A stretch of DNA of 64,000 nt from positions 22,779-86,778 of the forward strand of contig NZ_QKTU01000012.1 of the NCBI RefSeq assembly GCF_003234565.1, read 5' to 3'. The position numbers were made by a program, and so were the translations under genes. Below the pieces are notes generated by a model that saw only the letters and a program-made list of their open reading frames with translations, was not told the DNA's origin and ran no database searches. This stretch comes from Curtobacterium sp. MCBD17_013. Lineage in GTDB: Bacteria; Actinomycetota; Actinomycetes; Actinomycetales; Microbacteriaceae. Below, one piece after another: positions 34,981-44,022 of this stretch. Position 1 is the stretch's first letter; each line of letters begins with the position of its first letter.

Positions 34981-36590
34981 CCGGTGGAACGGTGGCCCTC
35001 GGGGCGGGGAGTCCGCCCGTCGAGGCCCCGCCCACCCGCACGATGGTCCTGTGGTGCCCGGACTGGCCCGTCCTCGCCGCTGCGGTGGCGTCCGGGGCGG
35101 ACCCCGAGCGGCCGATCGCCCTCGTGGCCAAGGGGCTCGTGTACGCCTGTTCCGCGGCCGCTCGTCACGAGGGCGTCCTCCGCGGGCTGCGCATCCGCGA
35201 GGCCCAGGCCCGGTGCACGACGCTCGTGGTCCAGCAGTACGACGAGGCCCTCGACCACCGGGCGTTCGAGCCCGTCATCCGTGCGGTCGAGGGTGCCGTG
35301 CCCGGCGTGCACGTCCTGCGTCCGGGGACGCTCGCGATCCGCTCCCGGGGGCCGGCCCGCTACTACGGCGGGGAGCACCCGGCAGCGCTGACGCTCGCGG
35401 GCATCGCGGCCGACCACGGGGCGCCGGGCGTGCGGGTCGGCATCGCGGACACCCCGTTCGCGGCGGAGCAGGCGGCACGTGCCCGGACACGCGATGTCGA
35501 GCGGGTCCGCATCGTCCCCGAGGGTGCGTCGGCGGACTTCCTGGCACCGCTGCCGTTGTCGGTCCTCGGTCGCGACGACCTCGCGATGGTGCTCGGGCGG
35601 CTCGGGATCACGACGCTCGGTGCGTTCGCGCAGCTCACGGACGAGCAGGTGCGGGACCGGTTCGGGCCGGAGGGTGCGTTCCTGCACCGGCTCGCCGGAG
35701 GCCGTGACCCACGTGCGGTCACCGCCCGCGACGTCCCACCGGACCTGACCGTCGACGCCGCGTTCGAACCCCCGCTCGACCGTGCCGACCAGGTGGCGTT
35801 CGCGTTCCGTCGGTCCGCCGACACCTTCGCCGAGCGGCTCCGTGCGGCGGAGCTCGTGGCCACGACGATCCGCATCGAGATCACCGACGACCGTGGCGTC
35901 TGCCTCGACCGCACCTGGGCCCATCCGCGGTGGTTCGACCCCGCCGACGTCGTCGACCGCGTGCGGTGGCAGCTGCAGGGCGGTACGGACCCCACCGGGC
36001 TCGAGGCCCCCGTCGCCCACGTCCGGCTCGAGGCCGAGGCGGTCGACGCGGTCACGAACCACGAGCGTGGACTCTGGGGTTCCGGGCCGGACGAGCGGGT
36101 GCACCACGGCCTCGCCCGGATCCAGGGCATGGTCGGACACGACGGGGTCGTCACGGCACGCATCGCCGGCGGTCGGACCCTGGCGGAGCGCACGCTGTTC
36201 GTGCCGTGGGGGGACACCCCGGCAGGGGGCGAGCGCGCGGTCGCGGTCGCCCGTGCACGCCCGTGGCCCGGTCGGTTGCCCGGGCCCGCACCCGCGACGG
36301 TCCTCGACCGTCCTCGGCCCGTGGACGTCGTCGCCGCCGACGGCACCCCGGTCGACGTCGACGGGCGCAGCATCCTGACCGGTGAGCCGGACCGGTTCCG
36401 CGCCGAGGGGGACCGGGGCGGACGCTTCAGTGCGGTGGTCGCATGGGCGGGGCCATGGCCGCTCGTCGTGCGCTGGTGGGAGGCCGGGGGTCGCCGTCTG
36501 CACCGGATGCAGCTCGTCGACGCCGAGGGGCGCGCATGGACCGTCGTCCTGGCGGATGGCCGGTGGTGGGCCGAGGCGGTGGCGACCTGA
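34977..36590 (+). CDS. imuB: ImuB, Y-family polymerase homologue of the mutasome
   Basis: A 537-residue protein of the DinB/UmuC-like fold. It begins TMVLWCPDWPVLAAA, where active Y-family polymerases have the DxD metal site; here the acidic residues are replaced, so it is presumably an inactive adaptor. The finger/palm region contains RGLRIREAQARC, then the helix-hairpin-helix thumb (LGRLGITTLGAFAQLTDEQV) and a little-finger-like region. A C-terminal tail would hold the clamp-binding site in family members; no clear QxxLF-like motif is visible. GTG 34977 overlaps imuA by 4 bases; dnaE2 overlaps its end by one base. The three genes form one coupled operon. Confidence 0.9.
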   Translation: MTGGTVALGAGSPPVEAPPTRTMVLWCPDWPVLAAAVASGADPERPIALVAKGLVYACSAAARHEGVLRGLRIREAQARCTTLVVQQYDEALDHRAFEPVIRAVEGAVPGVHVLRPGTLAIRSRGPARYYGGEHPAALTLAGIAADHGAPGVRVGIADTPFAAEQAARARTRDVERVRIVPEGASADFLAPLPLSVLGRDDLAMVLGRLGITTLGAFAQLTDEQVRDRFGPEGAFLHRLAGGRDPRAVTARDVPPDLTVDAAFEPPLDRADQVAFAFRRSADTFAERLRAAELVATTIRIEITDDRGVCLDRTWAHPRWFDPADVVDRVRWQLQGGTDPTGLEAPVAHVRLEAEAVDAVTNHERGLWGSGPDERVHHGLARIQGMVGHDGVVTARIAGGRTLAERTLFVPWGDTPAGGERAVAVARARPWPGRLPGPAPATVLDRPRPVDVVAADGTPVDVDGRSILTGEPDRFRAEGDRGGRFSAVVAWAGPWPLVVRWWEAGGRRLHRMQLVDAEGRAWTVVLADGRWWAEAVAT

Positions 36591-39500
36591 TGGGGTACAA
36601 CAACCCACCGATCCCGTGGTCGGAGTTCGAGCGTGCGCTGTCGGACAAGCGCAGTCCCGGGGCAGCGCCTCCCGGTGACGGCGGTGACAGCCCGGCGTGG
36701 TCGCGCAAACGCGTCCCGTACACACCGGCGCCGGCCTCGATCGTGGACGACGGCCTGACGGTGCCGTACGCGGAGCTGCACGCGCACTCGACCTTCAGCT
36801 TCCTCGACGGTGCGAGCCCACCGGAGCACCTGTTCGAGGAAGCCGCACGCCTGCACCTGCACGGCCTCGCACTCACCGACCACGACGGCCTCTACGGGGC
36901 GGCGCGGATGGCCGAGGTCGCCGAGACCCACTCCGACATCCGGACGGTGTACGGCGCGGAACTCTCCCTCGGCCTGTCCGAACCGCAGAACGGCGTCGCC
37001 GACCCCGAGGGCACACATCTGCTCGTCCTCGCACGCGGGCAAGCGGGCTACCACCGACTGGCCGCCGCCATGACGAGCGCACACCTGTCGCCCGGTGCGG
37101 AGAAGGGCCGGCCCCGGTACGACCTCGACGACCTCGCAGAGCGGGCCGGTGACGCCTGGCACGTGCTCACGGGGTGCCGCAAGGGGACCGTCCGCGCCGC
37201 CCTCGAGACCGGGGGTGAGGACGCCGCCGAGCGGGCACTGCGGGACCTGCTCGACCGGTTCGGGCGCGAGCACGTCACCGTCGAGCTCATCGACCAGGGC
37301 GACCCGATGGACACGGCCCGCAACGACCTCCTGGCCGGACTGGCCGGGCGGTTCCGGTTGCCCGTCGTGGCCACCGGGAACGTGCACTACGCCACCCCGG
37401 ACCGGTTCCGGGTCGCCACGGCGCTCGCGGCTGTCCGGGCACGCCGCAGCCTCGACGAACTCGACGGCTGGCTCCCCGCCGCCGACACGGCGCACCTGCG
37501 GTCCGGGGCCGAGATGAGCCGTCGGTTCGCCCGGTACCCCGGCGCCGTGGCGCGGAGTGTGGAGCTCGCCGACGACCTGTCGTTCCGGTTGCGGAGTGCC
37601 GCGCCGGGCCTCCCGGACCTCGACGTGCCCGACGGGCACACGCCCATGTCGTGGCTCCGCGACCTCGTCTGGCAGGGCGCCCGGCGGTTCTACCCGGGCT
37701 CGGCCGACGGGGTCGACCCGGTCAAGCGTGACCGCATCGAGCGTGAGCTGCACGTGATACAGGAGAAGGACTTCCCCGGGTACTTCTTGATCGTGCGGGA
37801 TCTCGTGCAGTACGCGCGCAGTCGGGGGATCCTCTGCCAGGGCCGTGGGTCCGCCGCGAACTCGGCGGTCTGCTACCTGCTCGAGATCACGGCGGTCGAC
37901 TCGATCCGGTACGGGCTGCCGTTCGAACGGTTCCTCTCGAGCATGCGCGACGAAGAGCCCGACATCGACGTCGACTTCGACTCCGACCGCCGCGAAGAAG
38001 TCATCCAGTACGTCTACGCCAAGTACGGCCGGTTCAACGCGGCGCAGGTCGCGAACGTGATCACCTACCGTCCGAAGGCCGCGGTGCGCGACATGGCGAA
38101 GGCGCTCGGGCACAGCCCGGGACAGCAGGACGCCTGGTCCAAGCAGGTGGAACGGTGGGGGTCGGTCACCGAGAGCACGGAGCACGACATCCCGGACGAG
38201 GTCGTCGGACTCGCGCGCGAGGTCCTCGGGTTCCCCCGGCACCTCGGCATCCACTCGGGCGGCATGGTGCTCACCGACCGACCCGTCGGCGAGGTCGTCC
38301 CCATCGAGCACGCCCGCATGGACGGCCGGACGGTCCTGCAGTGGGACAAGGACGACTGCGCCTTCATGGGGCTCGTCAAGTTCGACATGCTCGGCCTCGG
38401 CATGCTCGCGGCGCTGCAGTACGCGTTCGACCTCGCGGCCGACCACTGCGGTGAGCGCTGGGACATGCACGACATGCCGAAAGAGGAGCAGGGCGTCTAC
38501 GACCAGCTGTGCCGGGCCGACACCGTCGGGGTGTTCCAGGTCGAGTCCCGGGCGCAGATGGGCACCCTGCCCCGGTTGTTACCGCGGCGGTTCTACGACC
38601 TCGTGATCGAGGTCGCGCTCGTGCGTCCCGGTCCGATCCAGGGCGGCGCCGTCCACCCCTACATCCGGCGGCGGACCGGGGAGGAGCCGATCACCTACCT
38701 GCATCCGGCACTCGAACCGGTGCTCGAGCGCACCCTCGGGGTGCCGCTGTTCCAGGAGCAGCTGATGCAGATGGCGATGACCGTGGGCGGGTGCTCGGGC
38801 GAGGACGCCGACCAGCTCCGCCGCGCCATGGGGTCGAAGCGGGGGCTGGTCCGGATCGAGGCGCTCCGCGACAAGCTCTACCGCGGCATGGCCTCGAACG
38901 GCATCGAGGGCGAGGACGCCGACGCCATCTACGCCAAGATCCAGGCGTTCGCGAACTTCGGCTTCGCGGAGAGCCACTCGATCAGCTTCGCGCTCATCGT
39001 CTACGCGAGTGCATGGATGCGGTTGCACTACCCGGGCGCGTTCCTGGCGGCACTGCTCCGGGCGCAGCCGATGGGGTTCTACTCGCCGCAGTCGCTCGTC
39101 GCGGACGCCCGACGCCACGGAGTGCAGGTGCGGCGCCCGGACATCCTGCGGTCGGGGGTCGACGCCACGCTCGAGGTCCTCGATCCCGACGCACCGCTCG
39201 GCGACGACGGACTGCCGCCACGGACCGGTTCGGACACCTGCCTGGCCCAGGAACAGGAGCCCGTCCGGCCGTTCGACCGGAGCACACCGTTCGACACGGA
39301 CGACCACCGACGCGACGGTGCCTTCGCGGTCCGTCTCGGCCTGGTCGAGGTCACGTCCCTCGGCCGACGCAGTGCGGAGCGGATCGTCGCGGAGCGCGAG
39401 GCGAACGGCCCGTTCCGGGACATGTCCGACCTGGCTCGGCGGGTGGGGCTGACCACGGCGCAGCTCGAGGCGCTCGCTGCGGCGGACGCGTTCGCGTCGT

Positions 39501-40027
39501 TCGACATCGACCGTCGCAGCGGCATGTGGTCGGCGGCGCAGGCTGCGGCGGAACGCCCGGACCAGCTCCCCGACACGCAGGTGGTCGTGCAGCCGCCGCT
39601 GTTCGGGCAGCTCACCGACGGTGACGCCTTGATCGCGGACATCTGGTCGACGGGGCTGTCACCGGACGACCACCCGATCCGGCACGTGCGGCGGGATCTC
39701 GCCCGGCGGCGCGTGCTCAGCGTCGCGGAGCTCATGACGGCCGAGACCGGGCGGCGGATCGAGGTCGGCGGGGTCGTGACGCATCGACAGCGTCCCGCCA
39801 CGGCGTCCGGGATCACCTTCATGAACGTCGAGGACGAGACCGGCCTCGTGAACGTGATCTGCAGCGTCGGCGTGTGGACACGGTTCCGTCGGGTCGCCCG
39901 CGAGGCACCGGCGCTCGTCGTGCGGGGGATCCTCGAGCGGTCACCCGACGGTGTGGTGAACGTCGTCGCGGACCACATGGAACGGTTGCCGCTCGCGGTC
40001 CGGACGCGCTCCCGCGACTTCCACTGA
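36590..40027 (+). CDS. dnaE2: error-prone DNA polymerase III alpha subunit, DnaE2
   Basis: A 1145-residue C-family polymerase used for damage-induced mutagenesis. The PHP domain opens with YAELHAHSTFSFLDGAS after about 60 residues of extra N-terminal sequence. The catalytic palm acidic motif is PDIDVDFDSDRREE (Asp at about 458 and 460). Helix-hairpin-helix and OB-fold regions follow (RRVLSVAELMTAETGRRIEVGG). It is shorter than replicative DnaE and lacks the C-terminal tau-binding part, as expected for DnaE2. The ATG overlaps the imuB TGA (TGATG). With imuA and imuB it should insert bases opposite lesions after LexA derepression. Confidence 0.94.
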   Translation: MGYNNPPIPWSEFERALSDKRSPGAAPPGDGGDSPAWSRKRVPYTPAPASIVDDGLTVPYAELHAHSTFSFLDGASPPEHLFEEAARLHLHGLALTDHDGLYGAARMAEVAETHSDIRTVYGAELSLGLSEPQNGVADPEGTHLLVLARGQAGYHRLAAAMTSAHLSPGAEKGRPRYDLDDLAERAGDAWHVLTGCRKGTVRAALETGGEDAAERALRDLLDRFGREHVTVELIDQGDPMDTARNDLLAGLAGRFRLPVVATGNVHYATPDRFRVATALAAVRARRSLDELDGWLPAADTAHLRSGAEMSRRFARYPGAVARSVELADDLSFRLRSAAPGLPDLDVPDGHTPMSWLRDLVWQGARRFYPGSADGVDPVKRDRIERELHVIQEKDFPGYFLIVRDLVQYARSRGILCQGRGSAANSAVCYLLEITAVDSIRYGLPFERFLSSMRDEEPDIDVDFDSDRREEVIQYVYAKYGRFNAAQVANVITYRPKAAVRDMAKALGHSPGQQDAWSKQVERWGSVTESTEHDIPDEVVGLAREVLGFPRHLGIHSGGMVLTDRPVGEVVPIEHARMDGRTVLQWDKDDCAFMGLVKFDMLGLGMLAALQYAFDLAADHCGERWDMHDMPKEEQGVYDQLCRADTVGVFQVESRAQMGTLPRLLPRRFYDLVIEVALVRPGPIQGGAVHPYIRRRTGEEPITYLHPALEPVLERTLGVPLFQEQLMQMAMTVGGCSGEDADQLRRAMGSKRGLVRIEALRDKLYRGMASNGIEGEDADAIYAKIQAFANFGFAESHSISFALIVYASAWMRLHYPGAFLAALLRAQPMGFYSPQSLVADARRHGVQVRRPDILRSGVDATLEVLDPDAPLGDDGLPPRTGSDTCLAQEQEPVRPFDRSTPFDTDDHRRDGAFAVRLGLVEVTSLGRRSAERIVAEREANGPFRDMSDLARRVGLTTAQLEALAAADAFASFDIDRRSGMWSAAQAAAERPDQLPDTQVVVQPPLFGQLTDGDALIADIWSTGLSPDDHPIRHVRRDLARRRVLSVAELMTAETGRRIEVGGVVTHRQRPATASGITFMNVEDETGLVNVICSVGVWTRFRRVAREAPALVVRGILERSPDGVVNVVADHMERLPLAVRTRSRDFH

Positions 40028-40065
40028 CCGGGCGGCGAGCAGGGGGAGGGGCGAGCCGGGCGGGG

Positions 40066-41493
40066 TCAGACCGCGGGGACCCGCACCGTCACCTCGAGGC
40101 CGCCGGACCGGACGTTGCGGAGGCTCGCCGTGCCTCCTGCGCGCTCGGCGATGGCGCGGACGATCGCGAGTCCGAGGCCCGAGCCGCCGGGCGAGGGATG
40201 CACGGACCGTCGGGCGGCGTCGGGGCGGGTGAAGCGGTCGAACGCGACGGGGACGAACGCGTCCGGGACGCCTGGCCCGTCGTCGGTGACCTGGAGCACG
40301 CCCTGCCCTGCCTCCGCGCGCCAGGTGACGACGATGCCGCCCCCGGGTTCGAGCGCGGCGACGGCGTTGCCCGCGATGTTCGTGACGAGCTGCGCCATGC
40401 CGCTCGTGTCGAGCCGGTAGCGCGGTTCGACGGTGCCGCCGCCGATGCCCGGCCCGGACCCGCCGACGGCGATCGGGGGTTCGAGCTCGAAGTCGACGGT
40501 GATGTCCTTGGCGCCCGCGATGAGCCGGACGCGGTCGACGGCGGACATGACCTCGTCGCCGAGGTCCGTCCAGCTCGTCGTGCGCGCCACCTCGTCGGCC
40601 TGGGCCTCGGTCTCCTCGACGCGGGACAGCGTGAGCAGGTCGTTCGCGAGCCGGGACAGCCGCGCGACGTTCTGCTTGGCGCGGTCGATGTGTCCCGCGA
40701 GCGCGTCGGCGTCGCCGGTGTCGAGCGACGCGAGGTCGAGCTGCGTCGTCAGGATCGCCAGCGGGGTCCGGAGTTCGTGGCTCGCGTCCGAGACCATCTG
40801 CCGTTCCCGTTCCGTGGCCTGCCGGGTCCGGGCGAGGAACGCGTTGAGCGTCGTCGCGAGCGAGGACAGCTCGTCCTGCGCGGGGCCGACGGGGAGCTCG
40901 GCCCGGTCGGTGGTGCCCCGGAGCCGTTCGGCCTCGCGGCGCATCTGGGCGACGGGCCGGAGCGCCACGGTCGCCAGGATCCACGACGCGATCCCGAACG
41001 CCACGAGGATCACGAGCCCGAGCACGCCGAGCGTCTCGGTGAGGTCGTCCACGACGATGCGCTCGGACTGCGCGTTGCGGGCGGCGACGACCGTCCACCG
41101 GCCGGCGTCGTTCGTGACGTGCTCGACGACGACGCGGTACTCCGAGCGGTCGACGGTGATCGACGAGGTCCGGGCGCTCGCGGTGGACAGGGATCGGATC
41201 TCGTGTTCGAAGCTCCGTGGCATGGTCGTCAACTCGAGCTGCCCGGTCGGCGACACGACGGCGACCAGCTGACCGTTGCCGGGACTCCCGAGGTCGGGCG
41301 AGCTGTCGACCTCGAGCGCGGCGATGTAGGGGTCCGCGTCGGCGACGAGCAGGGTCGTGGTGGCGCTCGCGACGACGGAGATCACCTGGAGCCGGACGAC
41401 GACGACGAGCAGGACGATGACGATGGCCGCGATCGCGGTGCTGCCGATGGTGATCCGTGCGCGGAGCGACAGCAGACGGAGCGGCCGGAACAC
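40066..41493 (-). CDS. sensor histidine kinase of a two-component system
   Basis: A 475-residue membrane kinase. Two helices (about 12-35 and 155-175) flank an extracytoplasmic sensing domain with no recognisable fold. HAMP follows. The phospho-accepting H box is SDASHELRTPLAIL near residue 237. The N box is TNIAGNAVAALEPGG, G1 is DDGPGV and G2 is GSGLGLAIVRAIAE. GTG 41493 has no other start nearby, and 16 bases separate it from the stop of the response regulator gene upstream, so they are cotranscribed. The signal is unknown; layout is of the MprB/BaeS/CutS type. Confidence 0.9.
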   Translation of the reverse strand: MFRPLRLLSLRARITIGSTAIAAIVIVLLVVVVRLQVISVVASATTTLLVADADPYIAALEVDSSPDLGSPGNGQLVAVVSPTGQLELTTMPRSFEHEIRSLSTASARTSSITVDRSEYRVVVEHVTNDAGRWTVVAARNAQSERIVVDDLTETLGVLGLVILVAFGIASWILATVALRPVAQMRREAERLRGTTDRAELPVGPAQDELSSLATTLNAFLARTRQATERERQMVSDASHELRTPLAILTTQLDLASLDTGDADALAGHIDRAKQNVARLSRLANDLLTLSRVEETEAQADEVARTTSWTDLGDEVMSAVDRVRLIAGAKDITVDFELEPPIAVGGSGPGIGGGTVEPRYRLDTSGMAQLVTNIAGNAVAALEPGGGIVVTWRAEAGQGVLQVTDDGPGVPDAFVPVAFDRFTRPDAARRSVHPSPGGSGLGLAIVRAIAERAGGTASLRNVRSGGLEVTVRVPAV

Positions 41494-41509
41494 GGCGGGG
41501 AGGACCGGT

Positions 41510-42187
41510 TCAGGCCCCGACGCTGTCGAGGCGGTACCCGCGACCGCGCACGGTCGTGATGGCGACCGACGCGTCGTGCGCGGAGAGCTTCTTGCGGAGG
41601 TACGAGATGTACTGCTCGACGACGTTCGGGTCGACGTGCTGGCTGCCGTCCCAGACCTCCTCGAGGATCTTGGGCCGGTCCACCACGCTCCCGGCGGAGC
41701 GGGCGAGCAGCCGGAGGAGCGCGAACTCGGTCGGGCTCATCGCCACGCGTTGGCCCTGCACGACGACGCGTCGTGCCTCGGAGTCGATGGCGACGTCGGC
41801 GACCTCGATGGTCCGAGGTGCGCCAGCCACCTCGCGCCGGCCGAGGGCCCGCAGGCGCGCGGTGAGCTCGGCGAACGCGAACGGCTTCGTGAGGTAGTCG
41901 TCGGCACCGGAGTCGAGGCCGTACACGCGGTCGTCGACGGCGTCCCGCGCGGTGACGAGGAGGATCCGCATCGGGTCCTCGCGCTCGCGGATGCGGCGGC
42001 TCAGCTCGAAGCCGGACATGCCGGGCATCATGACGTCGACCACGGCGAGGTCGTACGCCTGCTCGCCGAGCGCGATGAGCGCCTCCACGCCGTTCTCGAC
42101 GGCGGTGACCCGGTAGCCCTCGGCCGCGAGTCCCCGTTCGAGGAGCGCGCGCATCTCGTCGTCGTCCTCCACCACCAGCAGCCGCAT
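41510..42187 (-). CDS. OmpR-family response regulator
   Basis: A 225-residue two-component DNA-binding regulator. The receiver domain has acidic residues EDDD at the start, the phospho-acceptor Asp 51 in LAVVDVMMPG, Thr in LLVTARDAVDDRV and Lys in YLTKPFAFAEL. The C-terminal winged helix begins about 125 (VAIDSEARRVVVQGQRVAMSPTEFALLRLLA) and ends TTVRGRGYRLD. ATG 42187 has GAGGAGG 7 bases upstream. It is first in the operon with the histidine kinase. The target genes are unknown; MprA/PrrA-like regulators often handle envelope stress, but that is only family knowledge. Confidence 0.94.
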   Translation of the reverse strand: MRLLVVEDDDEMRALLERGLAAEGYRVTAVENGVEALIALGEQAYDLAVVDVMMPGMSGFELSRRIREREDPMRILLVTARDAVDDRVYGLDSGADDYLTKPFAFAELTARLRALGRREVAGAPRTIEVADVAIDSEARRVVVQGQRVAMSPTEFALLRLLARSAGSVVDRPKILEEVWDGSQHVDPNVVEQYISYLRKKLSAHDASVAITTVRGRGYRLDSVGA

Positions 42188-42488
42188 GTCCTGACCTCCT
42201 CGGGCCATGGTGGCACTCCGCGCTGCGGGGCGTGCGGCGTTCCCCGTGGTGTCGCTGAATCTCGTCACAGCGTCGGTGCGGGCCGCCGCGCCGGTGGACG
42301 GCCGGGAGGCCCGATCCGCGTCCGTCACGTCCACTCCGCGCATCGTCGGGCGACCGGTCCGCACATCCTCGGCACACATCGCGCACGCAGCGTCCGCACG
42401 TTGCTACGCTGCGGCGACGACGTGCGCTCGGCGCCGTCGACGTCGCACCCCGGGGTGCGACGGGGGGAGCGGGAGACGGGGGGCCGTG

Positions 42489-42908
42489 GTGACGGGGGAC
42501 GAAGCGTCGGTGGGGCCGACGGAGGACGAGCGTGTCGACGACCGGTTCGCCGGCGACCGACTCGTGGACGACGGGTGGGGGGAGGCCCTCCACCCGGCGG
42601 TGCGCCGATTACGACTCGAACTGCGCGCGGCGTGGCGGGTGATGACGGGGCTCCAGGAACTCGCGGCGCCGCACCGGGCGCGGGCGCTCGCGGACCTGCG
42701 GGCGGGCCTCCCGGACGTCGCGGGCCGAGCGGGGCGCGCCGACGCGGTCGCGGCGCTCGCGGAGATCCGGGCGGCGGCGCGCCATCACACCGGCCCGGTG
42801 GCCGACGCGGCCGTCGGGGATGCGTGGGACGAGCTCATCCGCACGGCGCTCGCCGCGGCGACCGCGACGGCGACCTGCTCGGAGCGGTGCGCGGACCCGC
42901 TGCGCTGA
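42489..42908 (+). CDS. hypothetical protein
   Basis: A protein of about 139 residues with no family I recognise. The N-terminal third is acidic and polar (DEASVGPTEDERVDDRFAGDRLVDDG), the rest is helical and Ala/Arg/Leu-rich (LHPAVRRLRLELRAAWRVMTGLQELAAPHRARALADLRAGLPDV). GTG 42486 and 42489 are both possible after a GGGGGG stretch. A possible -10 (TACGCT) is at 42406-42411. It is divergent from the two-component genes and ends 21 bases before the convergent FUSC gene. It could be a small regulatory or heme/iron-related protein, but nothing firm supports this. Confidence 0.5.
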   Translation: MTGDEASVGPTEDERVDDRFAGDRLVDDGWGEALHPAVRRLRLELRAAWRVMTGLQELAAPHRARALADLRAGLPDVAGRAGRADAVAALAEIRAAARHHTGPVADAAVGDAWDELIRTALAAATATATCSERCADPLR

Positions 42909-42929
42909 CCGGGCCGACGCGGCGTCGGG

Positions 42930-43961
42930 TCAGGCCCCCTCGCCGAGGAGTTCCTCGCGCACGCGGCGGACGTCCTCGAGCAACGACCCGATGAGGATCC
43001 AGTGGTCCTCGTTCGGCCGGAGCACGACGACCGGGGCTGTGAGCGTCGGCGAGGCGGGATCCTCGGCGATCGGCCGCTGATCGGCAGCGGCGAAGGCCCG
43101 GACCTCGGCGGCGATCCGTGCGACCTCGGTGGCGATGCGGCCGATCGCGCGGTCCTCGACGAGGTCGGGCGCGACGTTGTCCCGGATCGCCCGGGTCATC
43201 CCGATCACGCGGGTGACGATCACGGCGAGGTGCCCGGCGATCTCCATGTCGCGCTCGAGGATCGTCCGGTGGCGCCCGCCGCGCGGGTTCATCGTCAGGC
43301 TCTCCCGCGCGGCGGCCAGCGCGGCGTCGGAGCGGGCCTGCGCCTGCCGCAGCGTCCGCGCGGTGGCGAGGTCGGCCTCCCACCCGGTGCGGTCCCGGCC
43401 CTCGGTGAGTCCCACGGCGATGCGCTCGAACGCCGATGCGGTGTCCCGCGCGAGACGGGCGACCGCCAGGTGCGCGGGCTGGAGCAGCACGGGCGGCACG
43501 ATGAGCGCGTTCACGGCGAGGGCGACGAGGGCGCCGATGACGGTCTCGATGATCCGGTCGACGGCGTAGTGCGGCGTGGTCGCGCCGGTCGACAGGACGA
43601 GCATCGCGCTGATCGGGATCTGCGTCGACGAACCGGGCGTGAGCCGGAGCGTCCACGCCAGGAGGATCGCCAGGACGATCACGAGCAGCACGATCCACGT
43701 GTTGTCACCGAGCAGCAGGTGGAGCGCGGTGGCGAGCAGCACGCCGAGCACCACTCCGGCGCTGCGTTCCAGGCCGCGGACGAACGACTGGTTGACGCTC
43801 GGCTGCACGACGAGCAGCGCGGCGATCGCGGCGAAGATCGGGTACTCCGAGTTGAGCAGCGCCGTGCAGAGCACCCAGGCGGCGATCGTGGCGACCGCGG
43901 TCTTGACGACCTGCAGGAACGGCGTCCGCGTCGCCTGACGGAGACGCGCGACGGGGTTCAC
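42930..43961 (-). CDS. FUSC-family (aromatic acid exporter-like) membrane protein
   Basis: A 343-residue protein with about six helices in the N-terminal half (FLQVVKTAVATIAAWVLCTALL, then IFAAIAALLVVQPSVNQSF which is the FUSC signature, and further helices). A helical cytoplasmic domain of about 170 residues follows. FUSC proteins export aromatic acids and other compounds or influence envelope function. GTG 43961 is preceded by a -10 TAGCCT (43968-43973 on the plus strand) with a 6-base gap, so the transcript is likely leaderless. It is divergent from the kinase-like gene with about 60 bases between them. Confidence 0.85.
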   Translation of the reverse strand: MNPVARLRQATRTPFLQVVKTAVATIAAWVLCTALLNSEYPIFAAIAALLVVQPSVNQSFVRGLERSAGVVLGVLLATALHLLLGDNTWIVLLVIVLAILLAWTLRLTPGSSTQIPISAMLVLSTGATTPHYAVDRIIETVIGALVALAVNALIVPPVLLQPAHLAVARLARDTASAFERIAVGLTEGRDRTGWEADLATARTLRQAQARSDAALAAARESLTMNPRGGRHRTILERDMEIAGHLAVIVTRVIGMTRAIRDNVAPDLVEDRAIGRIATEVARIAAEVRAFAAADQRPIAEDPASPTLTAPVVVLRPNEDHWILIGSLLEDVRRVREELLGEGA

Positions 43962-44022
43962 GGTCCGAGGCTACCGAGCGCCGCTCCCGGCGTATCGATG
44001 CGGGACACGGTTGACTGGGCGC

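Noticed and set aside
42207..42488. N-terminal extension of the hypothetical gene at 42489 from ATG 42207
   Set aside because: The extra 94 residues are Arg/Ala-rich, contain the likely promoter region and a CGGGAGGCCCG word, and have no ribosome site.
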